Assembly (NCBI GenBank): GCA_012845835.1
Contig: JABAKD010000002.1
Location: forward strand, 24,098,518-24,162,517
Direction of reading: 5' to 3'
Source: Undaria pinnatifida
Lineage: Eukaryota > Sar > Phaeophyceae > Laminariales > Alariaceae
DNA length: 64,000 bases
In this document: in pieces, positions 20,680 through 32,600 of the stretch
How the letters are laid out: the number at the start of each line of letters is the position of its first letter
Position numbering within the stretch: position 1 is the first letter of the stretch
The notes under the pieces: model-generated
Told to the model about the DNA's origin: nothing
Database searches by the model: none
What the model saw: the letters and a program-made list of their open reading frames with translations, nothing else
Translations under genes and position numbers: made by a program

Positions 20680-23600
20680 GTGCGCAATGCAAAGGCCGAC
20701 CGCAAAGTGAGCGGGGGGTTGCGAGAAGAGGGCGGAATGCGAGTCGGCGGTCGGTAGCGGCTGCTGCTGCGCTGTTGGTGGTGGTGATGATGGTGGTGTT
20801 GGTGGCGTTGCTGCTGGTGATGTTTGTGGTGGTGGTGGTGGTGGTGGTAGTGGTGATGGTGGTGTTGTTGATGTTGGTGTTGGTGTTGCTGCTAATTCCT
20901 GCTGCACTTGTTGTTTGCCGCTGTTGTTGCATGAGTTGGCGCTTTCGTCCGCAGAGCGGTGACGGCGGCGGTGTTGGCGGTACCGCCTGCTGCTGCTGCT
21001 GGTGTTATTGGTATTAATAGTTGTGTTGTTGCTGCTGGCGTTGCTACGGTTTCCTTTGTGTTACGTGTACGGTACCGAGGGTGTGAGCAGAGGCGGTTAC
21101 CGGGGAAATAATGACGAGGTTGTCGCCGCGGGGAGGCGGTGCGCGGGAAAGGGGATGGGGGTGGGGCTCACCCTGTTGTGAGTAGCGTTCGTCCGTAATT
21201 TGCTTAATCTTCGTCATAGCTGTAGAAAGGTCATCGGTGATCGTTTGCTTATCGCGGTATCATCTCGCCGCGTTTTTTCTCGCTTTTGTTGCTGTTGCTT
21301 CGTTTTGTCGTATCTCACCGCGTTTTTTTCTCACTTTGTTGCTGTGTTTTGTGCTGGGGTGGCGTCTGGTGCGGTGCGTCGTGCTCCATCTGGCGCCGCG
21401 CCGCGGGCATCAGGCTCTTCAGTCCCGCGGATGCCCATCGCATGTACGTGGAGGGAGAGCTCGTGAAGGTAAGCCGGCTGCCACACTGCTGTATTCTCGC
21501 TTGCTCGTTTGTCGGTTCTCTCTCTCTGTGTTCTGTGTGGCTCTCTATTTTCTTGGTCTGTGTATCCTTGCCTGGTGACGGATAGTCTTGTTGCTGCTTA
21601 CCCTCCGAAGCCTGTCGACTTTTTGTCACCAAGCGTTCTCGTGTGCACATAGCCGATCGAAAATAGCGACTTCCATCACGCCGTTTCCGCAATTTCCGAT
21701 CGCGTAACGCACACACCCGGTGAAGCTTCGACGGACAGCAGCTTTAGCTGCTAGCCTGACAGCTGCAGCTGTGCCTCATGCTCGTGCAGTCTGCTATAAT
21801 TGCTGCAACGTGCACTCGTCCTCCTTCACAATGGTTGCTCTTGGCACAGCCTGCCGAGGCTAAACCCTGCTTTGAAACGTGTGAACACGCCATTCTCTCT
21901 AAGACATACCCTAAATGTTATCGTACAGTTCTTCTATAATTTTCTCGCCTTATCGCTATCTCCGATCGCGCAACACATCCACCTACACCCTGTGAATAAT
22001 CTCGATGTTTCTTGTTTGGCTTCACCTTTGCCGCAGACCTTATCGCCATTTCCGATCACGCGACACACTGTGAAACTTAGATTACGTTATTATCGAAGTA
22101 TTAAAAAGTCGAGGACCACGCCTGAATGGGTAGCGTGGACCGTAACTGGACCAAGTCAGGCTTAAGGCTGTTTTCTGCCCGGGTGTTTTGTTAGTGGGTG
22201 AGCTTGCGCAAGTCCCCCGCTATCCGGAGGGGTGATTTTCCGGGTGGCTGTCTCAACCGCACCTGATCCCCAGGAGTCAGTCAGGTCGGGTCGATATACT
22301 CACGCATCCGTATGCAACGGCAGCTTGCGCTGCCTCAGTAGTAAATTGTGGCCGCCGGTAGGGGCAGCTCGCGCTGTCGTTAGTTACCACGGGCACTGAA
22401 GGATACGCCAGATAGCGCTGTGTTGTGAATACACTTGTGTTAAATTGACAAACAACATGCATGAAGATACGTTGGAAGTGTCGTGAGCTTGAGCTTTATT
22501 TCTCCCCGCCCGCTGGAAGACTGAAAGAGTATATAAATACGTCGGGTATGATTTCGACCGGTTGACTGGGCGATGCTCAGCTTTGCAAGCTGCGTGTTAC
22601 GTCGGCCGCTCGCGTTATAGTTATTTTATTGTCGCTCGTTGAGTTTTCTGATTTGATCTGGATGCGAAAGTAGCCCCCCGTCGGGGTGTGGTTGCCTTGA
22701 AATGCCGAGAGTGTCGACAGTCGAAAAGGGAGAACACGAGCGTGTTTCTATGAGATGCAGTCCGTACGTAAATACCAGGAAAGCCATTAAGAAAAGTAAA
22801 AAAGAAAATGAAGAAAGCTCAAGAAACAAACTGTACGCTGTAACTGAAGCCACCGCGCTAGTAACCAGCCCCAACGAGTTTATGGTTTGATCTATAAATA
22901 TATTTTTCACGCGTTCACCGCACGGCACTGGGCAGGTTCATCCCAATGGGCGCATCAACTATAAAGGGAAGGAGACTCGCGCGGATGGATCGGATCCTCT
23001 CGCGGAGACCGCGGCACGCGCCGCTGAGCTGGTGGACCGCGCGGCGGTCGTTGCGGAGGAGAGGGAAAGCGAGAAGTTTGCGATGGAATCTGAGAAGTCC
23101 GAGCGGGAGGTGCGTCGAACAAAAACTATGGTGCAGTACCCATCGTGTGTCCGTGCTTCTCGTACTTTAGCACCCGTGACCTGTGTTGTTGCCTAGTGTA
23201 TACCCGTCGAGTCCTTGTTTCTCTCCTGATCGAGAGTTAACTTAACACGTACCCAGGTACTCGCTCTATCAATGCGGTTGCCCCGTGCGCAAAACATCAG
23301 CTTTTACTACCCGTCGTGCCCTTGTTTATCTCCTGAGTGCGATGTCGAACGTACTGCAAGACGTATTTAATGGAGCACCTCGTGCACGGGGTTGCCCTGG
23401 CCATCGGCAGGTTGAGCATGTCAAGACGGAAACCGTCGCCATTGGGCCCCGGCAAGGAGGCGTTAAACAGGTCTCGACTATCGTTCTCTCTGGAAAGTGC
23501 CAAGCCGGCTGCAAATTCCACCATCATTCCTCCGACATTGCCAAATACATGTTGCAAGCTCCCTGAATATGAATTTATTTTACCGTACTCGTACTATACA

Positions 23601-26600
23601 GTTACGCCTGTCGAGCATTGGTACGAGCAACCCGTCAATCCAGCATCCCCTCTGCTCGTGAAAACTGTGATGATAGTGCTAATTCCATCCTAGATAAACG
23701 CGAGCTGAAAAGCGGCGCGTTCAAATTGTAATAAAAGTACATAAGGGCCTTGCCTCTGACATCTTCCGGGCAATAAACACCCAGCCCTTCTCGGTAAAAC
23801 GGTCATCAGCTCGATGAAGTGGGGTTGAAACGAGAGTACCCTTTGATATGAACAGCATAGCGGTCATGATTCTGCAAACCTTCAACGTCAATCCGCACTC
23901 GGATACCGTAACTAGTGGATTTTCACCGCAGCAACCGTGAGGCCAAAGCGCATGAACACGTTTTCCTCCAGGTCAGATTGCACAAAAGCCTGCTCAATGT
24001 AAGAAACGAAAGTCGAGGCCCAGTTCACCGGCCATGGCTGTCAACAACCGAACACTCCAAACAGCAACAGTGCCCAGGCGCAAACAATGATCCAAAATCA
24101 ACGTTAGCCCTCTGCTCATCCCCACGCGCTACCATTATCGCTGTAGCTTTCGTTGGCCACCCGTACTCGTCTGCCTTCATGTTGCGCGAGGCACCTCAAG
24201 GTCCCCAGGACACAGACTGGAGGCGGGGACGTTTGAGCCGATATACATGGTAGCAACCAGTGGACAACTACATGAACGTAATGTGGGAGTTTTATGCCAT
24301 TTTTTTTTCTTAATGCATGGCTAATTTGCCCACATTGCGCTGATGCAGTTGTCCACTGGTTGCTGCCATGTATATCGGCCTTAACGTCCCCGCCTCCAGG
24401 AATCCGTAAAACTCCCGACGGGAGAACCCTTCCACAGGTGTGCGTGCTCGGACCGCATGGCCTCCTTCATGGGTCTTGGGGACCTTGAGGTCCCTCGCGT
24501 AACATTGCGGCAAGTCCAGAGGCTTGCAGGGCGGTCGCTGGTCGTGCAGCGTAGCGTCAATGTCTTCGCGAGTAGCAAGCATCGCCGGCATAGCCCAAGG
24601 TATCCCCCTAGACTCCGCAGCAGATGGCTTCTCTCCACGGTCCCCTACGGCGGGCGTAAGCCGCGGCCCTCACCATATATCCTACCCCCGTGGTCCTCCG
24701 CGGTGCGCGTCAGTTGCTCGCGGCCCTCACTGTACGACCTTCCCCCGCGGTCCTCCACGGTGGGCGTCAGTAGCTGGCGGCTCTTACTATGTATCGTACC
24801 CCCGCGGTCCCCCACGGCGGGCGTCAGTTGCTCGCGGCTCTCACCATATATCTTACCCCCGCGATCCTCCACGGCTGGCATCTCCTTGCGACGGCCAGCG
24901 TCCACGGCTTCATGCGTATCCAGCATCGACAGGAACGCTGTCTCGCCCGTCATGGGCAGGAGGCGAGCGCTGTGACTACAATCCTCGCCAGTTTACACTG
25001 ACGGCGAGGGAGGCGGCTCCTCCAGCGTGGCCGAGAACTGGATCGTCGGCGTGTCTGAAAACTGAAACATTTTCGAGCGAGCACGACCAGACACCCGCTG
25101 CGGCTCCGTGTACGGTGACGGTGACGGCTGTGACGGATGTGACGGCTGTGACGGCTGTGACGGCGGCACGTAGGGAATGTTGAACCCCGGCGACGTTGTC
25201 GGCGCGGCGGCGTCCACTTAACGCACTAACCCCCCCGCGGAGGCTGGCGGCGGCAACGGCAGGACGGGCGTATGGCGGGGCATCCATACGATGTCGCTGG
25301 TGTAGCTCACGCCTCCGGTTGAGCTTCTTTGCGGTGGGCGACCAGCGAAGTCATGGAAGCACTCCTATGGACAGGCCAACATAGCCGCCATGGCTGAGGC
25401 CACGGACACCGACTACTTCGACTACGGCGACTGCGGCGACTGCGGCGGCAATGGCGACTACGGAGACTACGGAGACGACAGCTACGAGTCACAGCAGATA
25501 CCAGCGCCGCCGCAGCCGCAGTTCCAGCAGCAGCCGGTGTACTGTGACTTCGCACAGCAGCAACCACTGCCAGCGCCGCAGCCGCCGGCGTACTATGGCA
25601 AATACGTACAGCAGCAACCACCGCCACCGCTGCAGCAACAGCCGCCGCCGTGCTACGGGAACTACGATCATCGACAACCGCTGTCACCATCGCAGCAGCA
25701 ACCACCGGCCACCGGGGTACTACGGGAACTACCCACAGCAGCAGCCATCGCAACCACCGCAGCCCCAACAACAGCAGCACCCTCCCAGCCATACCCCGTC
25801 CTCGTTTCTTTCACCTTCTCCAGGACCAGCTCCGTCTCCCCAGCGAGGGCTGCATCTCCTAATGGCCCGATTGGTGCCGCAAGGCGAGACCGAGTTGTAA
25901 TCGATTTTGGGTGGGGTAGGATTTGCTGGGTTGGCGCTTGCTGGTAACACTGTGGCAGGGGTGTAGCTGTAGGGGTACAGGGGGGCCCGCAGGTAGTGAG
26001 TGTCGAGTGTCCAACACCGGAGCCACAAACCACATTACCAGCGACGCTCGAAACGTGTACGACAGGGTAGAGAGTCTTCCTAACTAGAGGAAGGTTGTGA
26101 TCGGTGATGGTAAGGCGATGAGAGTGCTGAGGCGTACCGGTGGGCAGCCTCCACTTGAGTATGCCCTCCGAAACTGACTTTGGTGTCAAGCTCACGGAAG
26201 TGTACGTGACAGAGGGCACAGGTTTCAACCTGCTGTCTCTCCATCAGGCTCAATCACGGCAGGCAATCGTTTTTGACAGCGATGGCGCACTTGTTCAACG
26301 AGCAACTTGCTTTTTCCTCGTGATGAGTCTCATCACGAGGGAAAGCAGGTTGCTCGTTGAACAAGTGTGCGCCGTTTTTGTCAAGAATGGTTGTCTGCCG
26401 TGCTTGGGCCTGGTGGAGAGAGAACACGTTGAAACCTGTGCCACCTCTGTCACTTGCACTCCCGTCAGTTTGACATTGAAGTCAGTTTTGGAGTGCATCA
26501 TCAGATTGAGGTTGTACCCGCCCCATTCACTCTCATCGTCTTACCATCACCGATCACAACCTTCTTGTCAGGAGAAATCTCTACCCAGTCGTTTACACTT

Positions 26601-29600
26601 CGAGCGTCGCTGGTGATGGGGTTTGTGGCTCCGTTGTCGGACACCCATTACGCACTACCTGCGGGTTCCTCTGTACCTCTACAGCCTTTGCCACGGTTCT
26701 GACTAGCAAGCCCCAACCCAGTAAATTCTACCCCATCAAAAATCGACTCCAAGTCGGTCTCGCCGTGTGGCACCGATCGGGCCATTAGGAGATGCAGCCC
26801 TGGCTGGGGAGACGGACATGGTCCGGGAGAAGGTGAAAGGGACGAGGACGGGGCATGGCTGGGAGGATGCTGCTGCTGTTGGGGTTGCGGTGGTAGCGGT
26901 TGCTGCCGTGGATAGTACCCGTACACGTCGGCGGTTGCTGCTGCGGCGGTGGTAACGGTTGCTGCTGTGCGTTCCCGTAGCAAGCCGGTGGTACCTGCTG
27001 TGACTCGTAGCTCTAGTCTGCTCCTTCGCTGTGGTCGTATTAGTCGGTGTCCGTGGCCTGAGCCACGGCGGCTGTGTTGGCCTGTCCATAGGAGTGCTTC
27101 CGCGGCGGTCGCTGGTCGTTCACCGTGAAGTTACCCCCAGGGCGTGGTGGTGCTTGCATGGATTGACCTGAGTCTCCCCGCGAGCGGCATTATTGGTCCA
27201 TATGCCCCAGCTCGTTACAGTGTTCGCACCGCTCGCGAGGGTCAGCCGGATGTACCGGGGGCTCATTGCCAATTAGAAGGGGAACGTTGGACGGATACGC
27301 ATAACAGTTTTTAGCCGCGGGGGGTATGAAGGTAAAAATTCACCCCGCACCCCAACCTGCTTGCGCACGACCTCCTGCATAACTTACACCGCTTCCCCTA
27401 CCGCTGCGCCTTCTGCCCCCAGCGCCCCACTGCTGTGAGTACCACGCACCGCGCCAACCACCGCCTCCACGGCCGCTGCCCCGATGGTGTTGCTGCTGCT
27501 GCTGTTGCTGCTGCTGTTGTTGCTGCTTTTGTTTCTGCTGTCCTCTCGTACCTGCCCCGATGGTGTTGCTGCTGCTGTTGCTGCTGCTGTTGCTGCTGCT
27601 GTTGTTGCTGCTTTTGTTCCTGCTGTTCTCCCGTACCTCCGCTCTGCCTGCCTCGGCCGCGGCCGCCTCGATATCCTCTTCCGCTCCCCCCCTTGCCCCG
27701 ACCACCCGAGTCGGCAACAAAGAGGGCGTGTTCCGCCCTGCCCTTCGACCCATTTTATTTGCCCGTTTCCATCTCTCCGTAAGCGGTGAGTACCACATCC
27801 TCAAGACCCCTTACGATTCAACACTTCTTCCTTGGCGAGAAAATACTATTTTTTGTTGCATGACCAGCGAGATTGTTGCGGGCGAAGTGTTGGTTGACAT
27901 CCGTATCTAAGTGTACCACACCGTGAGTACCGAGCTGAAAATAGGGTACGACATACTTACCCTGCCTTACGTAAGAATTCCAGCCTGGCCAGAAATAAGA
28001 TATTCTTGACCTGGTGTCGCATACGGTACACGTTTATTTTGCACCTGTTTTCTTCTGCTCAACTCGCAACAAAAACACACCCGTTTGCAGCTCTTGAGAG
28101 CTAAAGCAGCAGTAGCATGTTGACGCCGAGCATGTTTCACAAGGACAGAACAGTGCAGCGCACTCAGTCCTCAAAGCCTCATACACGTACTTATCTTCGT
28201 CTTGTTCCCGAGCGGGCTCGGTTGGTACATCCCTGGCCTGTCAGGACCTCCCACCTGAACACCGCCTCCTTTTATTACTTCCGGATCGGTTCAACCTTTC
28301 TTCGGTTTCTTCCTTCACCTTCTTGTTTTAGTTGCACGAAGTATATTATCATGCCAGGTCCCAGCTGAGCTCAGCTTGCCTCGTCAGCTCAGCTCGTCTC
28401 AGCAGCGTACCACAGCGCTGGCTCAGCAACGCAGCACCGTGTGGTACCGTGCGGCGCCGTGCCCTGCCCTGCCGTGCGGTGCGGTACTGTGCTTCCCGTT
28501 CGCAAGCAAACGGGAGACAAGAACCAAAAAATAAAATAAAATGTACCAGGTACGAATTTTCTCATGTTTCTATTTGTTTATTGGGGCAGGTAGCAGCGGC
28601 GCAAGAGGCTCTGGAAAGGGGAGAGGATGGAGCCGCGGAACGATTAGCTGCGGCTGAGGAGGAGTTGGAGAAGGCGCTGGAGGCGGTACTAGACGCGGAG
28701 TGTGCCGGCGGCGGTGGTTTCGGCGGTAAGACACGGAAAGTTCTGTGGTGCTGCTGCTGCGAGTATGATGTATGATTACTTGAAACCGTCGTAGCTTCGG
28801 TCGTTTCGCATCGACAAGCAAATTACCCAACGCAGCAGCAGAGCCGTTTCGCTTCTTGCGTGTTGAGCACGCGCACGGACGTGTGTGAGAACACTTGGTC
28901 CTCGTCGCTGCGGGCGTTTTTCTAACCTTGCGCCTTTTGCAAAAAAATGTTCCGTTCCGTTGCGGTGCGGTGCGTTGCAAAACGTTTACCTTTTTCGTGC
29001 AAAAATACCGTACGGGGGCAGAGGGAGGTTCTGACGACGAGTCCTCGGATAGCGATGGCGGCCCCGGATTCTTCGACGGCGTTAACGACAACCCATCCGA
29101 GGAGGCGTTTGCCGCCGCGACGGCGAAAGGTAGGGCGGGGCGGCTCGCCGGAGGAGGAAGAGAAGAAGAGAGAGCAGGAAGTGGGGATGGAACTGGAACA
29201 GAGGACCCGGGAGGCAGAGCAAAGCTTGAAGCAGCTGGAGGAGGGGGAGGAGGGGCGGGCGGAGGAGGCGCGCCAACCGTGGGGGAAAAGAGGAGTGGGA
29301 AAGAAGGGGGCGGAAAAGAGGAGGCGCGGGATAAAAAGAAGGCGCCGGACAACTTCAGCAAGGTGGACCCGTCGCTCCCCCGTGCGGAACTCGCGGAACG
29401 GTTCCCGCTGTTCCTGCAAGCAGAGTCGTGCACAGTGGAGGTGGAGGCCGGCCAGATGCTCTTCCTTCCCGCGGGCTGGTTTCACGAGGTAAAGAGGCGT
29501 TACAGTACTGTAGTTAGATAAGGGCGCGCCGTTTCGTTGTCCTCCCCGATTCGGTAGGGGGCTGTGAGGCTACTTCATAGTTGTCACTTGGTTGGGGGAG

Positions 29601-32600
29601 TACACGCTAAATAACTTTTTTTTTAAGGCCAATAACTGACTTTAGCGTTTTATTAGTGAACGCGAGCTTGTGCTCAAGTTGCCACGGTGACCGCCGGTAG
29701 GGACAGCTCGCGCTGTCGCTGCCATGAGAACTAAAGGATAACCCAGCTAGCGCTGGATTGCGAATACGACTGAGTTACATTGACACCACATGATAGGAAA
29801 ATATGTGGAGGTGTGGTGAGCTTAAGCTTTATTTTTCCCCATCCGCCCGAGGATGTTGAAAAAAAAAGGACACGTCGAATCACAACGGTGAACTTAGCAT
29901 ATTTACCGCGCGCCACTAACCAGAAAGAGCGATTAATACGTGGAAGTGTGGTGAGCTAAAGCTTTATTTTTCCCCATCCTCCGGAGGATAAGAAAAAAAA
30001 AAAATAGCCAACGAAAAACTACGTCGCCAGCCAAGTCAATGACCCTACAGTTCAGCCGTGTAGCCGTGGCGCGTTCCTACAGCCATAACGCTTGTGGGAG
30101 AAACTGACGAATAAAACTGACGATTTGCAGCATCTTTGGTCGGACGAAGCTCTCCAACTCGGGCTTCTAGACTAGGTGTCGACGATTTTACAGTCCAACT
30201 TTAATGCAAGTACCTGCAAGACACGCGCACAGCTTGCACTGCCGTCTGCTGCATGCTCGAACCATGATGATCACCCGTTTATGTTTCGTTTTATCGCTGG
30301 AGATGGTATCACTGTAGATGGTATCGCTGTACATAATACCGCTGCGCATGGTATCGCTCTACACGGTATCGCTGCACATTGTATCGCTGTACATGGTATT
30401 GCTGTACATGGTATCGCTGTACATGGTAAGGCTGTACATGGTAGCGCTGGACATGGTATCGCTGTACATGGTATCGGTGTACATGGTATCGCTGTACATG
30501 GTATCGCTGCGCATGGTAGCGCTGTACATGGTAGCGCTGTACATGGTATCGCTGGACATGGTATCGCTGGACATGGTATATCTGGACATGGTAGCGCTGG
30601 ACATGGTAGCGCTGGACATGGTAGCGCTGGACATGGTAGCGCTGGACATGGTAGCGCTGGACATGGTAGCGCTGGGCATGGTAGCGCTGGACATGGTAGC
30701 GCTGGGCATGGTAGCGCTGGACATGGTATCGCAAAAGGTTAACAGGCTAATCCCGGAGCTCGGGTTAGCAGGTAGGAGCTTTGCGTTGTGGTAGGGGGGA
30801 AATGTCGCTTGTCGATTTCTTGGGCAGTGGTCGCATAGCAGACCGTAAATGCCGCACTATAAGGTTTAGAGGGTAAAGAGTACTCTGTTGATAAGTCGCC
30901 ACGTTTTCACGCGTTGTTGTTCGGCTGCTGCAGCCTCGCGTGGTTTCACACATCCGACTTGGGAGCACGATCTAGATCTTCAAGGTGATATATCTGTCAT
31001 ACAGTGGGTACCCCGATTTAAGAGCGCTCTGGATAAGAGCGTTGGAAACTTGAGAGCGGTCAAATCGACATGTCCCGCCATAGTAAACGCCATGTATTTC
31101 CCACTGCAGATAGGAGCAACGCGTACTTGACCCCTTTTGCACCGCACTCCCGATATGGAGACAGAGCACTCAAGAGTTAGCCTAGGACCATTTTTTGGAG
31201 TTGGAAATGGGTCAAGAGGTTAATAGCGCCTGTTTCGGTTCGTCACGGGGTGCTCTTAAATCGGGGTACCCACCACTGGGTGGTGAATTGTGCAGGGTCT
31301 GTGTAGTTATAGATCCAACCCTGGCCAGGAAAACGTGAGCTAGATCATTCAGATCATGAAGCTCTCACTGCCCGGCAACTTGCATCTGTAGGTCACACAG
31401 ATAATGTATACCAAAGACCTCTCTGATCTGAAAGACACTTAGGATGTGGTCTGTTAGTCGACAGGGTGTACATCAGGCCTTGTCACGGGTCGGGTCAAAT
31501 CTTGCGGGTCGGGTCGGGTCGGGTCGAGTCAGGTCAGGTCAGCTGACCCGACCCGATCCGTGAGAATTTCGAGACGTCTTGACCCGACCCGACCCGACCC
31601 GACCCGACCCGACCCGACCCGACCCGACCCGACACAATTCGGGTGACCCGCCACAATTCGGGTGACCCGCCAGATGCGGGTTTCATGCGGGTCAGGTCGA
31701 CTTGACCCGTGACATTTCGCACGGGTCAAAGTCGAAAAGTCACGGGTCAAAGCATTGTACCTCGGTTGGTTGGTTGGTCCTTGGTCCCTCGTACTTTTAC
31801 TAGTATGTCGTGTTCTCTGATTTTTTACCGTCATTGTTTGCAGCATTATTATTATGTCATGTGGTGCGCGCGCGAAAAATGGTAAAGAAACCGCAACCCA
31901 CACGCATGAGCAATTAGCCACGCCCGTACCGCTAGACCACCGGGTCGACCCGACGAGCGAGCTAGTTATAGGTGCAGTCTCCGGCCCCGGCAAGCAGCCT
32001 AGATGGGCCGCCTCCGGCAGCAAGCTCAAAACTGGGGCGGTAATCTGTCAGCAGGGGCTGCGGTCCGCGAGGATGCGTTTTCTGCTGCTGGTGCATGCTG
32101 CTGCTAGGGTGCTGCTGCTGCTGCTGCTTCGACGACGACTGCTCTTGCTTTTTACGTTTAGTCACATTTCGTACTGGTATGATAATTCTCGAGCTAGCTA
32201 CTACTGCCGTATCTATCTTCTATTTACTATGCAGTCTCCAGCCCCGGCAAGCAGCCTAGCTGAGCCGCCTCCGGCAGCAAGCCAACGACTGGGGCGGTGG
32301 ATCTGTCAGCAGGGGCTGCGATCCGCGAGAATCCGGGGTCTGTTGCTGGTGCTTGCTGCTGCCGGTGCTGCTGCTGCTGCTTCGACGACGACACTATCCT
32401 TCCTTGCCTTTTTACGTTTGATCACATTTCGTGCTGGTATAGCTGTAATACTTTTACTGTTGTTACGGCTTCAGCCGGCACGGGATTCGCGTCACACTGC
32501 TGTATGCCTTGGTACGAGTAGCTGGGGGTACTGCCTGGTGATTGTTCTGCCCGCTGTGATGACATATGATCGGAGCATCGGCACGAGATAGGCAGGAAGC

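Noticed and set aside
25307-25792. Minus ORF over the copia plus arm (161 aa, Arg/Val/Ala-rich)
   Set aside because: Antisense shadow of the Gln/Pro-rich gag frame at 25390-25947.
28570-29485. Minus ORFs of 287 and 187 aa
   Set aside because: Antisense shadows of JmjC exons D and E, running through intron sequence.
30176-30794. HGIA-, VSLYMV- and YHVQR-repeat ORFs on both strands
   Set aside because: A stop-free 15-bp minisatellite inside an intron is open in several frames at once. Nothing selects one frame.
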